NCBI GenBank assembly: GCA_945869735.1
Contig: CAMBPQ010000017.1
Location: forward strand, 1 to 52,257
Direction: 5' to 3'
Length of the DNA: 52,257 nt
Origin: Planctomicrobium piriforme
Lineage (GTDB): Bacteria; Planctomycetota; Planctomycetia; Pirellulales; UBA1268
Part shown: one piece after another, positions 1-8,943 of the stretch
How the letters are laid out: each line of letters opens with the position of its first letter
How positions within the stretch are numbered: the first letter of the stretch is position 1
The notes under the pieces: generated by a model
What the model saw: the letters and a program-made list of their open reading frames with translations, nothing else
Told to the model about the DNA's origin: nothing
The model's database searches: none
Translations under genes and position numbers: made by a program

Positions 1-261
1 CTCCGGCAAAGGGGCTGACTAAGCAACCGCATCTTTACCGCATGACGCCGCAGGATGCTTCTTTCTCTCCATGGTCCGCCCGGCAGGGACGTGCTTCCGG
101 GCGGCGGAACGCCGCCGCCTGCGGGCTGCCGCCGCGAGGCGGCGGGCCGCATCAGACCGTCGAGGCGGTGATGCCTTGCTCGAGATCGCCCACGCCCCGA
201 CGCGTTGAGGGCTCGCCACGCTGTGCGATGACCACGCCGCTGCCCGCACTTCTCGGAGATC
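1..261. other. 5' edge without a supportable gene
   Basis: I see no convincing gene here; the open frames on both strands are Arg/Ala-rich and look like high-GC noise. The right end is relevant to the next gene. A sialate O-acetylesterase normally has a signal peptide and then a strand such as LPALFSDHMVLQ before the part that starts at 262. A short stretch reading LPALLGDRAQ lies near 241-270 in a different frame, so the original 5' end may be frameshifted or replaced. The bases around 270-330 are also visibly more AT-rich than the surroundings. Confidence 0.4.
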
Positions 262-1752
262 GTGCCCAGGCGTATTCAGAACCCGTTCTTACCCACAGAT
301 TCTGCTGAAGACCCTAGAAATAAGGTCTGGGGCAAGGCCGATCCGGGTGAAGCCGTGACGGTGACCCTCGGCGGCCAGACACATTCGACAACCGCGGCGG
401 CTGACGGCTCGTGGCACGTGTTCCTCGACCCAGTGCAGGAGTACGGCGGCCCGCACACGCTGACTGTCAAGGGAAAAAACACGGTCGCCTTCGATGACGT
501 CCTGATCGGCGAGGTCTGGGTTTGTGCCGGGCAGTCGAACATGCAGTGGAGCTTGGATCAGGTGAACGACTCCGATCTCGAGAAGGTGGCCGCAAAGTTC
601 CCGAACATCCGCCTGGTGTCAGTGCCGCAGGTTGGCACGCAGGAGCCCCAATGGAACTTCAACGGCAAGTGGCAGGTCTGCTCGCCGGAAACGGTCAGTG
701 GTTTCTCGGCCGTGGGTTATCTCTTCGGCAAACAACTGCATCACACGCTCGGCGTGCCGGTGGGGCTCATCAACAACGCCTGGGGCGGCAGCGCCGCCGA
801 GGCCTGGGTGAAGCGGGAAAAGCTGGCGGCGAATGAGAAGTTGAAGCCGTTGCACGACCGGTGGGTGAAGATGGAGGAGGGACTCGCGGCAGCCGCGGCG
901 GAGTTCGAGACGAAGCTGGCGGACTGGAAGGCGGCCGCCGAGAAGGCGAAGGCGGAGGGACAGCCGGCGCCGAATCAACCGATCAATCCGGATGGCCAGA
1001 TGAGGGGCAATGCCCGCCCCGGCAACATCCACTCCGGCGTGCTTACGCCCTCGATCGGCTACGGCATCAAGGGAGCGATCTGGTATCAGGGCGAGTCGAA
1101 CGCCGGGAGAGCCTATCAATATCGCGAGCTCTTTCCGTTCATGATCAAGAGCTGGCGGGAAGAGTGGGGCCTCGGCGAGTTCCCCTTCTACTGGGTGCAA
1201 CTCGCCGACTTCGGCGGTGAAAAAGCCGCGCCGGCGGAGAGCAACTGGGCCGAACTTCGCGAGGCCCAGACGATGACGATGACGGTGCTGCCGAATACCG
1301 GCGAGGCCGTGATCATCGACATCGGCGAGGGGAAGGACATTCACCCGAAGAACAAACAGGACGTCGCCAGGCGGCTCGCCCGCTGGGCCTTGGCCGAGAC
1401 CTACAAGGTGCCAGGCATCACCGCTCGCAGCCCGCTCTACAAGTCGATGGAAAAGCAGGGGTCGAAGATCGTGCTCTCGTTCGACCACGCGACGGGAGGA
1501 TGGCGTCCGTTCGATGTCGCCGAACTAATCGGCTTCACGATCGCCGGAGCCGATCGGAAGTTCGTGGTGGCGAAGGCTGTGGTCCTCGGGGACGGCCGCA
1601 TCGAAGTCTGGAGCGAGACGGTGGGCGACCCGGTGGCCGTGCGCTACGCCTGGGCCGACAATCCGGTGTGCAACATGTACTCGGCGGCCGGCCTGCCCCT
1701 CACCCCGTTTCGCACCGACGACCTCCCGGGCATGACCTCCGAGGCAAATTGA
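262..1752 (+). CDS. sialate O-acetylesterase-like SGNH hydrolase, N-terminus abnormal
   Basis: This is an SGNH-fold carbohydrate esterase of the sialate O-acetylesterase type, which removes acetyl groups from sugars. The 496-residue frame (GTG start) shows the block-I motif GQSNMQW with the nucleophile Ser92, then NNAWGGS, then WYQGESN near residue 274, and the Asp-x-His pair D359/H361 in DIHP. Residues 200-245 form a charged Ala/Glu/Lys helix insert. There is no signal peptide, and the first beta strand that precedes VWGKADPGE in the family is missing; the start MPRRIQNPFL does not look like a natural N-terminus. The catalytic parts are intact, so the gene is either mis-started through a frameshift or 5'-truncated. 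The family assignment is firm; whether it is functional is not. Confidence 0.82.
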   Translation: MPRRIQNPFLPTDSAEDPRNKVWGKADPGEAVTVTLGGQTHSTTAAADGSWHVFLDPVQEYGGPHTLTVKGKNTVAFDDVLIGEVWVCAGQSNMQWSLDQVNDSDLEKVAAKFPNIRLVSVPQVGTQEPQWNFNGKWQVCSPETVSGFSAVGYLFGKQLHHTLGVPVGLINNAWGGSAAEAWVKREKLAANEKLKPLHDRWVKMEEGLAAAAAEFETKLADWKAAAEKAKAEGQPAPNQPINPDGQMRGNARPGNIHSGVLTPSIGYGIKGAIWYQGESNAGRAYQYRELFPFMIKSWREEWGLGEFPFYWVQLADFGGEKAAPAESNWAELREAQTMTMTVLPNTGEAVIIDIGEGKDIHPKNKQDVARRLARWALAETYKVPGITARSPLYKSMEKQGSKIVLSFDHATGGWRPFDVAELIGFTIAGADRKFVVAKAVVLGDGRIEVWSETVGDPVAVRYAWADNPVCNMYSAAGLPLTPFRTDDLPGMTSEAN

Positions 1753-1844
1753 CTGTCCGTCCCTCCCCAAAACAGATACACTAAGCTCGGCCGGAATCTG
1801 GCGGCACGGCCGCCGCTCCGGGAGTACGACACGGAGGGCGACTC

Positions 1845-2978
1845 GTGATGGACCGGATGCCATTCTGTGGAGCGGCCGTCGTCGGACTGCTCCTGCTTAT
1901 CGCCTCGGGATGCTCGTCGCGCCGCGGCGAACGTGAGATCGGTGCGGAGCGGGTCGAGCCCGAACTCCAAAACAATCCGGTCCGCACCGCGGTGCCGGTG
2001 GTGATTGCGAACCCCCGCGCCTACGAGGCATCTCGGCCCCGGCCCACCACGGCCCGCATCGCTGAGCCGGGTCGTTTGGCTGCGGCCGTGACCGCGGACC
2101 CGGCGGCTCGAGTCGATGAGCGGGCCGAGATCCGCGACATGCTCAGTGCGTATCTGCGGGCCTTCAACCAGCACGATGCCACCGCTCTCGTCGCCCACTG
2201 GACCGCCGCCGGCGAGAACATCGATCTCGACTCCGGCGAGGTGACGGCGGGACAGGAGGCTGTTCGAGAGGTGTTCACGGCGTTGTTCGCGGACGATACG
2301 GCCGCAACCATCGATATCGACCTGCAGGCGATTCGTCCGGTGAGTGCTGATGTGGCCGTGGTCGATGGCACGTCGCGGATTATGTTCGGTGACGGCGACA
2401 GGGCTGGCAGTCGCTTCTCGGCGGTCGTCGTCAAGCAGGATGGCCGCTGGCTCCTCCAGAGCGTCCGCGAGGCGGCCCGTCCGGAGGCCCCAGAGGCGCC
2501 GCGACCGCTCGAGGAGTTGTCGTGGCTGGTTGGTATCTGGGAGGACGTCGGTCCGGGGGTAACGGCGAGCACACGGTGCTACTGGAGTGCCGGCAGGGCG
2601 TTTCTGATCCGCACGCACGCCGTCTCGGCGGACAGTGATGAACCCCGGCCCGAGGCCGCAAACGACTCTATCCCCGGGCTTCTGCCCGCGGCCGACGTCG
2701 CTGGTCGCGAGGTCACGGAGATCATCGGCTGGGACCCGGAACGCCGGGCCATCCGGTCGTGGACCTTTACGTCGGACGGCCGCTTCGCCGAAGGCGAATG
2801 GACTCGCGATGGCGACACCTGGAAGGTGCGGATCGAGGGTCGTGGCGGCGACACCGGCCGTGACGGTGAATGCACGCTCGTCCGCGTGGGTGCCGACGAG
2901 GTCTCGGTGCGGGGACTGGGCGACGGCCTCGCCGCCGCCTTGGCCCCGGCCTGCGACTTCATCCGCATCGCACGCTAG
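1845..2978 (+). CDS. lipoprotein with SnoaL/DUF4440-like domain
   Basis: This is a 377-residue exported protein. Residues 1-23 form a signal peptide ending in the lipobox-like IASGC, which suggests lipid anchoring. After a Pro/Arg-rich linker, residues of about 92-205 fit an NTF2-like fold of the SnoaL/DUF4440 type (AEIRDMLSAYLRAFNQHD near its start, and a VVVKQDGRWLLQSVRE-type end). The C-terminal half (about 215-377, ELSWLVGIWED onwards) resembles the barrel domain often attached to it in planctomycetes. Substrate and role are unknown. GTG 1845 has a GGAGG at 1833-1837 with good spacing; ATG 1848 is the alternative. Twelve bases separate it from the next gene, so the two may be co-transcribed. 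Confidence 0.78.
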   Translation: MMDRMPFCGAAVVGLLLLIASGCSSRRGEREIGAERVEPELQNNPVRTAVPVVIANPRAYEASRPRPTTARIAEPGRLAAAVTADPAARVDERAEIRDMLSAYLRAFNQHDATALVAHWTAAGENIDLDSGEVTAGQEAVREVFTALFADDTAATIDIDLQAIRPVSADVAVVDGTSRIMFGDGDRAGSRFSAVVVKQDGRWLLQSVREAARPEAPEAPRPLEELSWLVGIWEDVGPGVTASTRCYWSAGRAFLIRTHAVSADSDEPRPEAANDSIPGLLPAADVAGREVTEIIGWDPERRAIRSWTFTSDGRFAEGEWTRDGDTWKVRIEGRGGDTGRDGECTLVRVGADEVSVRGLGDGLAAALAPACDFIRIAR

Positions 2979-2989
2979 CGTGCCCCCTG

Positions 2990-3913
2990 ATGCGGCGATA
3001 CCTCGAACTCGTCGCCAATGCGTTTCCGCTCTGGGTGCTCGCAGCATGCGGGCTCGCGTTGGCCGAGCCGAGTTTTTTCGCCTGGTTTCGCGGCAATGCG
3101 ATTGTGGCCGCCCTCGCCGTGATCATGCTCGGCATGGGGATCACGCTATCGGTTGGCGACTTCACGCGGGTGGCCACGCGGCCACTGGCCATCGTCACTG
3201 GATTCGTGGCGCAGTTTCTGATCATGCCGGCGGCCGGCTGGTCGGTCGCCACGGTGCTGGGCCTGGAGCCGCCGCTGGCGGTCGGGCTGATCCTCGTGGC
3301 CTGCTGTCCCGGCGGCACGGCCTCGAACGTGGTCACCTCCATCGCCCGGGCAGACGTCGCCCTCTCCGTCGTCATGACAGCCTGCTCGACGATCGCGGCG
3401 GTCGTCCTCACTCCGCTGCTCACGAGACTCTTCGCGGGCCGGCTCGTCGAGGTCGATGCCCTCGGGCTCTTCGTGTCGACGATCCAGGTCGTTGTGCTAC
3501 CGGTTGCCGTCGGCGTGGCCGTGAACCGGTTTCTCCCCAGGCTGGTCGTCGCGGTGCTGCCCGTGGCCCCGGTCGTCAGCGTGCTGGCGATCGCGATGGT
3601 CTGCGCGAGCGTGGTCGCCCAAAACGCCGAGGCCGTATGGACGAGTGGGCCGCGACTGATCGCCGCGGTCGTGGCCCTTCACGGGCTCGGCTTCGGCGTC
3701 GGCTATCTGTTCGCGCGGGCCTTTCGCTACGACCTGACGATTTCACGGACGATCTCGATCGAGGTGGGCATGCAGAACTCGGGGCTCGGCGTCGTTCTCG
3801 CCCAGAGGCACTTTCCCGCCGAGCCGCTCACGGCCGTGCCGTGCGCGATCTCGAGCGTCGTCCACTCCGTGATCGGCAGCCTGCTGGCCGGCTGGTGGCG
3901 GCTGTCGCGCTGA
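2990..3913 (+). CDS. bile acid:sodium symporter family transporter
   Basis: This 307-residue membrane protein has about nine or ten hydrophobic segments and belongs to the BASS (SBF) superfamily, which imports organic anions with sodium. Family signatures include the segment VACCPGGTASNVVTSIARADVALSV (about residues 102-126) and the later EVGMQNSGLGVVLA (about 253-266), which correspond to the crossing helices that form the Na+ and substrate sites. The longer open frame starts inside the upstream lipoprotein gene and its extra residues are Arg-rich noise, so I start at ATG 2990. The substrate cannot be read from sequence; keto acids or other carboxylates are as plausible as bile acids. It converges on the next gene with a 14-base gap. 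Confidence 0.88.
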   Translation: MRRYLELVANAFPLWVLAACGLALAEPSFFAWFRGNAIVAALAVIMLGMGITLSVGDFTRVATRPLAIVTGFVAQFLIMPAAGWSVATVLGLEPPLAVGLILVACCPGGTASNVVTSIARADVALSVVMTACSTIAAVVLTPLLTRLFAGRLVEVDALGLFVSTIQVVVLPVAVGVAVNRFLPRLVVAVLPVAPVVSVLAIAMVCASVVAQNAEAVWTSGPRLIAAVVALHGLGFGVGYLFARAFRYDLTISRTISIEVGMQNSGLGVVLAQRHFPAEPLTAVPCAISSVVHSVIGSLLAGWWRLSR

Positions 3914-3927
3914 CGCTCTGCGGCGGT

Positions 3928-5022
3928 TCAGCGTTTCGTTGCCTTTGTCGTCGCCATCTGGGGACGCTTGACGAAATAGACCTTGGGGTCGTCGATGACC
4001 CACGGCGTGCTCCATGTGCGGCCGTCGTCGTGGGTACAGACATTGAAGAAGAACGTCTTCACCATCTCCGTGCGGTAGCCGTACGGAAACTGCGACGTGA
4101 TGTGGTCGTCCATCGTGAGCTCATCCACGCCGGGGCTCGCGAAGTAGTGCACCATGCCGTCAGGTGTAAACGACATGCCGAGTGTCCACCAGCCGAGTTG
4201 TGAGATTCGCGGTCCGCGGATCTCGCCGCCGTTGCGTCCGCTGCGAACACGGAGGTAGGCACCATCCTCCTTCACGCGGCCGTCGTGGCTGCTCTCGAAG
4301 CAGACGAACATGCCCGGCCAGTATTCCTCGAGGCCGAAATCACCCTCATCGGGATGGTCGTCGCCGGTGATGATCGCGTGCGTAAAGCATCCGGCACGGA
4401 AGCCGAAGCTGGGGCCGCTACGGTTTTCCCACTGCTCGAAGGGGGGCATGTAGACGCGGACGGTGATGCTCGGGCTGTCAGCCACCGACATACTGCGGCC
4501 ACTGTACTTCGAGAGGTTGTAGATCAGATCGTCCTGCTGCATCTGGGAGGTGACACGGCCGGGGATACCTCCGCGAAGCGTGGCGACGAGCAAACCGTGC
4601 TCGCTTCCCTCGAGTCCGGGGGCGGGCAGTTCGACCCGCTTGACGACGTCGGGCGTGCCCCGCTTCGGACCCTCGAACCAGCGGCCGTTGGTGCTTTTGG
4701 CAAGCGGGCCCCGCATCCGCTTGTCCTGCTCCTCCGAGCTCTTCGGATGGTTGTAGCGCCAGGCCCACTTCTCGTCCTCGAAGTCGTCCACCACGTTTTT
4801 GACGAGCGACCCTGAGCCGGGCAACAGGACCGGCTTCTTGGGAGCGGGGGGCTGGGCGACTGCAGGCACAGAGGCGACCCGCTTCGGCGACTTGGTCGTG
4901 GTCGATGCACTGCGATTACTCGAGCCACCGGCGGCCGTGGCGACGCCGGCGGTGAGGCCGAGGCACGCAGCTACCAGGGCCACGCGTGCCGGGAGCGAGG
5001 ACAGGTGCGGGCGGTGCGACAT
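3928..5022 (-). CDS. exported protein, possible lectin/glucanase-like fold
   Basis: This 364-residue protein has a signal peptide (residues 1-31, ending in TAGVATA). A low-complexity Ser/Thr/Lys/Pro linker runs to about residue 65. It is followed by a globular domain with many aromatic residues and Gly (VDDFEDEKWAWRYNHP, then repeated beta-like stretches with FGFRAGCFTHAII, WPGMFVCFESS and LGWWTLGMSFTPDGMVHYF). This pattern recalls the concanavalin-like jelly roll seen in exported planctomycete proteins, but I recognise no catalytic motif. A surface-bound or periplasmic carbohydrate-interacting protein is a guess. It faces the transporter gene tail to tail. Confidence 0.72.
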   Translation of the reverse strand: MSHRPHLSSLPARVALVAACLGLTAGVATAAGGSSNRSASTTTKSPKRVASVPAVAQPPAPKKPVLLPGSGSLVKNVVDDFEDEKWAWRYNHPKSSEEQDKRMRGPLAKSTNGRWFEGPKRGTPDVVKRVELPAPGLEGSEHGLLVATLRGGIPGRVTSQMQQDDLIYNLSKYSGRSMSVADSPSITVRVYMPPFEQWENRSGPSFGFRAGCFTHAIITGDDHPDEGDFGLEEYWPGMFVCFESSHDGRVKEDGAYLRVRSGRNGGEIRGPRISQLGWWTLGMSFTPDGMVHYFASPGVDELTMDDHITSQFPYGYRTEMVKTFFFNVCTHDDGRTWSTPWVIDDPKVYFVKRPQMATTKATKR

Positions 5023-5360
5023 GATCCCGGGTCTCCGAAACAGCGACGAAGCGGAGGGACATCCCCTCCACCTCGATTGGTATCGGACGGAATGATGGCT
5101 TTCATCGCTACAGTTTCGGGTGACCGGTCATGTCGCAGGCGTGTTGCCGACTCGGCCCGAGCCCCCGAGCCCTCGGAGCCGTCCTGCGATGACCAGATCG
5201 CCCATGTTCCGCGGGAAGCGGTCGCCGTCTGTCGCCGGTGCGGAGTCGGTCTGGCATAGCAATCGAGAAAACGTCATAGGTCTGGCTTCCGCGTGCGAAC
5301 GGGGCGCTCAACGCTCCCAGCACGCAGCCTGTGATCCAACCCCCGTGTGGCCATGATTTC
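5023..5360. other. 338-bp intergenic region between divergent genes
   Basis: The region separates the 3928-5022 gene (minus) from the PDZ gene (plus) and should hold both promoters, but I cannot identify convincing -35/-10 pairs. A plus-strand frame at 5094-5259 ends in a Cys-x-x-Cys pair reminiscent of a small zinc motif; I do not call it a gene (see rejected list). None of the dispersed repeats of this window occurs here. Confidence 0.4.
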
Positions 5361-6221
5361 ATGTCGACGCCTTTCTACCGTTTCTCTGCGGGCCTGCTGT
5401 CTGCGTTGGCGATCGCCTGGAGCCCTCTTGTGCCCCCCGTCGCCGCTGAGCAGCCACGTTCGCATCTTGAGCCGGCGCGAGGCGCGGCTGGTGGTCCACA
5501 GTCATCGGTAGATCTCGGTCTCACCCTCTCCCGCGCGTCGGCCGTGCTCCGGCAGCAGTTGGCGATCAAGCGCGGTGCAGGACTTGTGGTCGAGGCGGTC
5601 GCCCCCGCGTCGCCAGCGGCTCGGGCCGGCTTCGCCCAGCACGACGTGCTCGTCAGACTCGGCGACCAACTGCTTCTGCTGCCCGAGCAGTTGGATGCCC
5701 TGCTCGCGGCTGCGGAAAAGGATGTGCGGCTCGAATGCACGATTCTGCGGGCGGGACGCGAGGTCGTGATTCCGCTCACGGATGGCGGGGTCGGTGCGAT
5801 GGGCGGGTCCCACGCCACAGCTGCCTCCGGTGGACTGCGTCCAACGGCATCATCACTCGCGCTGGTCCAGCAGCACGTCGCCAAGAACGGATCCGTCGCC
5901 GCAGGCGGCCTGCGGAGGCTCGCCGACGAGACACTCGTCAGACAGGATGCCGATTATCAGATCCGTCTTATCAGCGGCGATGAGACGACGCTCGTCGTCT
6001 CCGATCCACAGGGCCGTGTCGTCTTTAACGAATCGATCGATACGCCCGAGGGCCGCCGCCGCATGCCGTTGGTGATCCAGGACCGCGTGGCCGAGATGGA
6101 ACGGATGCTCGAAGGCCGGTCGCAGCCGATCGCCTCGGGATCGAGGCCAACTGCGGCGCCGAAGCCTCTGGCCCGGGCGGAGATCGGCAGCCTCGACGTC
6201 AAGCCGATCGAGCTGCGCTGA
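5361..6221 (+). CDS. exported PDZ-domain protein
   Basis: This 286-residue protein has a signal peptide (about residues 1-29, ending in PVAA). A PDZ domain covers about residues 50-130: GAGLVVEAVAPASPAARAGF is the ligand-groove and helix region, followed by HDVLVRLGDQLLL. No protease domain is attached, so it is probably a periplasmic adaptor or substrate-binding protein, not a DegP-like enzyme. The C-terminal third has a small beta-rich segment (YQIRLISGDETTLVVSDPQGRVVFN) and a Pro/Ala tail. ATG 5361 directly precedes the signal sequence; the GTG 30 bases upstream adds only non-conserved residues. The gene ends 30 bases before the convergent long gene 6252-8831. Confidence 0.78.
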   Translation: MSTPFYRFSAGLLSALAIAWSPLVPPVAAEQPRSHLEPARGAAGGPQSSVDLGLTLSRASAVLRQQLAIKRGAGLVVEAVAPASPAARAGFAQHDVLVRLGDQLLLLPEQLDALLAAAEKDVRLECTILRAGREVVIPLTDGGVGAMGGSHATAASGGLRPTASSLALVQQHVAKNGSVAAGGLRRLADETLVRQDADYQIRLISGDETTLVVSDPQGRVVFNESIDTPEGRRRMPLVIQDRVAEMERMLEGRSQPIASGSRPTAAPKPLARAEIGSLDVKPIELR

Positions 6222-6251
6222 GCGTCGCGTGCCGGTCGGCGCTCCTGCTGC

Positions 6252-8831
6252 CTACCAGTTCACCTGGGCGATATCCGGCGACCAGCCGCCCCCGGCGGGC
6301 GGGCGACGCGGTGCCTGTGTCTGCATCGAACGCCAGGGATCGGGCCCGGTGAATGCGCCTCCGGGGAGGCGGACCACCCATGGGCCGGCTCCCCTCGACA
6401 TCCGCGCGAACGACTCCTCCAACTGCCGACGCTGAATCTCCTGCTGCCGTCGCTGCCGCCGCCGGTCGGCCTCGGCCGTCGCCGTGGCGTAGGCGATCCG
6501 TGCCTGCTGTGAGGCCTCGGCTGCGGTACGGATCGCGTCTTCGTATCGCTGCCGCTCCATCAGCGACCGGGCCGAGTCGACCGCGGTAGCGGCGCTCCGG
6601 ACATCGGCCTGCACGCCCTCGGCGTACCAGGCCGCGACCCGGCGGATGAGGGAATCGGTCTCGTCGATGTCGCTGGCTGCCTGTTGCGCAAGTCGCTCGT
6701 CCTCGATGGCGAGCTCTTCGCCGCGGGATACGGTGCTGTCGGCCGCCTCGACGAGCTGGGCGGTCTGCCTCAGGTCGGGCCGCGGGCTGCGGAGCCCCTG
6801 GTCGGCCACCTCGATGATGCGTCCGGCCTCACGGCAGCGTTCGTTGGCGCGAACCCGATCGGTGCGCTGTGCCTTCAGCCGGTGCTCCAAGTCCGAGACA
6901 CGTGCGGACGCCTTGTCGCGGCGTCCCGGCAGCGTCCGACGAAGTTCCTCGAGATCGGTGAGTCGATCGGTGATGGCCGCGAGGCAGCGATCCACCCAGT
7001 CTTGCTGGCGAACCGTCTCTTCGAGGAGTGCCACGCCACGGAGATGGTGCTGTCGCTCAGGCGCCAGCGCGTCACGTGCGTCGTTGATCAGCGTTCTCAC
7101 CCGCCCCAGACCATCGTTGGCCTGGGTCAGATTCTCGGCGACGTCGGCCCAGGAACTCTCCGCGTAACCGGCGGCCAGTTTCTCGAGGGCTCCGGCGGCG
7201 GCCAATCGCCTGGCGTCAAGCGGCTCGACACGGGCCGCGCAGGTGGGGAGGAGCTCGTCGGCCTTCGCCCGGGCCGCCACGAGGCTTTCGACGAGCGCGA
7301 ACGCTTCCGTATTGGCCCGCTCGGCGCGTTCGACATGCGAGAGTGCCGGGTTGAGTTCGCCGTCGTCGAGCAGTTGTGCCGCGAGTCCGGCATGACTGGC
7401 TGCGGCCTCGATCCGGTCATCGGGATTCGCCCCCGGCTCGGTAAAGAGCCAGCCCTCGGCACGGTGGTGCTGTACCTTTTGGACGATCTCGCCGGTGAGA
7501 GCGATCGCTTTCAGCCTGCGGTCGTCGGCGGCCTCGAGCGCGTCGACCCGCCCACCCATGGCCGCGAGCGCAGCGCGGGCCTCTTCGAGTCCGCCGCGGG
7601 CCGCGATTGGGTCGCTCTCCACCTGCTCGCCGGCCCGAGTGCGGTTTCGCGACACCTCGGCCATTGCCCTCTGGAAAGTCGCGGCTGATCGGCCACGGCG
7701 GGCGACGCCTTCGAGCCGGCTCGTCGCCTCGGCGAGCTCCCTGTCGATCGTCACCGCTCCCTCACGTGCTTTTTCATGCGCCTGTTCCAGCGCGTCGAGT
7801 GGTGCCTTGCATTCACCAGCTACGGCGTCGAGTGGCGGACGAGCCTCGGCCGAGTCGAGCAGTTTCATGGCCTCGTCGGCGGCGCTCGTCCCCAGAAACC
7901 ATTCGGCCTCGATCGTCCGCTGGGCTTTCTCCCAGACGTCCATGAGGCCGAGCCAGCGCTCGCGATGGCGAGCGATCGCCCCCTGCACGTTGTCGTAGGT
8001 GGAACGGGTCATGCCCTGCATCGGCGTCGCGAAGTCGGGGTCGGCGTGCGGCAGCATCCGGTGCCGCTCCTGCTGGCCGTCGAGCATGTCGGAGAGCGCC
8101 ACCACCTCACTTTTGAACGCCGCCAGTTTTCCGTGGGCGGCTCGCATCCGGCTTGCGTGCCGCGCCGCCTGCACGAGCAGGCCGCCGAGCAGGCCGGCCG
8201 TGCCGAGGCCCAGGAGTCCGAGAGGGAGCGTCCGCGTCTTGAAGGCGTGGGCCGCCTCCGCCCGCCGCCGCTGTGCGTCGGTCTGGTCACGGATCCACTG
8301 CTCTGTGCCGCTCACGAGCTCGGCGAGACCCTTGTCGAAGAGACCGTCCTTGGCACGGGGCACGAACCTGATGGCGATCAGTTCCTGCTCGAGCGTCCGG
8401 CGGTCGAGTCCGGCCGACGCCTCCATCGCCCACGGCACGTCCATCGCGAGCTGCCGATCGCCGACGTCGAGCACGATCGTGACGTCGCCGGCAGGATTGA
8501 AGCCGCCCCGGTCACCGCGCGATTCCTCGCGCCAGCGGGCGACCACCTTCTCCAGCAGCCGTGTCGCGTCCTGATCGCTTCCAGCGGTGTCGACCACCAC
8601 CACACGGTAGTCGCGGCCCGTCTGCTTTTTGGCCGCTGCGATCGCCGCCCGTGTCTCGGTGAAGTCGTCCTTCACGCCGCTGACAAACACGCGGGGTGGT
8701 TCGTCACGTTCTGGGACGGCGGGGATGGCAGGCTCGTCGGCGGAGCCACGGGCCGCGGTCACGAGCACCGCGAAGACGAACGACATCAGGACGACGCGAA
8801 GGAAAACGAGGTGGCCGCAGGCGATATGCAT
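6252..8831 (-). CDS. TPM-domain protein with long coiled-coil region
   Basis: This 859-residue protein has a signal peptide (residues 1-32; a second possible start lies at Met16). Residues of about 45-185 resemble a TPM domain (YgcG/TLP18.3 type): RVVVVDTAGSDQDATRLLEKVV, then VTIVLDVGDRQLAMDVPW. One transmembrane helix follows at about 203-222 (Leu/Gly-rich). The remaining 600 residues are almost entirely charged Ala/Glu/Arg helix with heptad-like patterns, ending in a Gln/Arg-rich stretch and a Pro/Gly tail. This suggests a periplasmic TPM head joined through the membrane to a long coiled coil in the cytoplasm. Known TPM proteins act in envelope or photosystem maintenance; the function here is unknown. 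It is the last gene of the minus-strand run that begins at 17192. Confidence 0.68.
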   Translation of the reverse strand: MHIACGHLVFLRVVLMSFVFAVLVTAARGSADEPAIPAVPERDEPPRVFVSGVKDDFTETRAAIAAAKKQTGRDYRVVVVDTAGSDQDATRLLEKVVARWREESRGDRGGFNPAGDVTIVLDVGDRQLAMDVPWAMEASAGLDRRTLEQELIAIRFVPRAKDGLFDKGLAELVSGTEQWIRDQTDAQRRRAEAAHAFKTRTLPLGLLGLGTAGLLGGLLVQAARHASRMRAAHGKLAAFKSEVVALSDMLDGQQERHRMLPHADPDFATPMQGMTRSTYDNVQGAIARHRERWLGLMDVWEKAQRTIEAEWFLGTSAADEAMKLLDSAEARPPLDAVAGECKAPLDALEQAHEKAREGAVTIDRELAEATSRLEGVARRGRSAATFQRAMAEVSRNRTRAGEQVESDPIAARGGLEEARAALAAMGGRVDALEAADDRRLKAIALTGEIVQKVQHHRAEGWLFTEPGANPDDRIEAAASHAGLAAQLLDDGELNPALSHVERAERANTEAFALVESLVAARAKADELLPTCAARVEPLDARRLAAAGALEKLAAGYAESSWADVAENLTQANDGLGRVRTLINDARDALAPERQHHLRGVALLEETVRQQDWVDRCLAAITDRLTDLEELRRTLPGRRDKASARVSDLEHRLKAQRTDRVRANERCREAGRIIEVADQGLRSPRPDLRQTAQLVEAADSTVSRGEELAIEDERLAQQAASDIDETDSLIRRVAAWYAEGVQADVRSAATAVDSARSLMERQRYEDAIRTAAEASQQARIAYATATAEADRRRQRRQQEIQRRQLEESFARMSRGAGPWVVRLPGGAFTGPDPWRSMQTQAPRRPPAGGGWSPDIAQVNW

Positions 8832-8869
8832 GGTGTCTCCAGGCGCTGATGCTTCCGAAAGGGATGGGA

Positions 8870-8943
8870 AGAGTGTATCTGCGAGGGAGGGCTGCCTTCC
8901 ACGCCCCCGAGCCGGCGTTCCACGGAAGTCGAATGCGCTCTAG
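8870..8943 (-). repeat. family 1 repeat, shortest copy (terminal repeats only)
   Basis: Read on the minus strand, it begins CTAGAGCGCATTCGACTTCC at the stop codon of the glycerol dehydrogenase gene (TAG, 8942-8940). It continues into a CGTGGAACGCCGGCTCGGGGG block that is shared with the copies at 29039 and 43531. The opposite end (plus strand from 8870, GAGTGTATCTGCGAGGG) is a degenerate match to the other terminus of the family. The central core and the hairpin module are absent, so this looks like an internally deleted element of 74 bp. Confidence 0.55.

Noticed and set aside
1644-3047. Long minus-strand frames across the 5' region (467 and 183 codons)
   Set aside because: They lie opposite genes with clear homology features and are Arg/Ala-rich, which is expected of antisense frames in high-GC DNA.
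2635-4203. 522-codon plus-strand frame spanning three recognisable genes
   Set aside because: It crosses the lipoprotein, transporter and exported-protein genes in a different frame and reads as Arg/Gly/Pro/Ala with no motif.
5094-5259. Small frame ending in Cys-x-x-Cys-x-x-Gly, reminiscent of a zinc-binding B-box start
   Set aside because: The rest of the frame is Arg/Ala/Pro-rich, no Shine-Dalgarno is visible, and a second Cys pair is missing. The region must also hold two divergent promoters.
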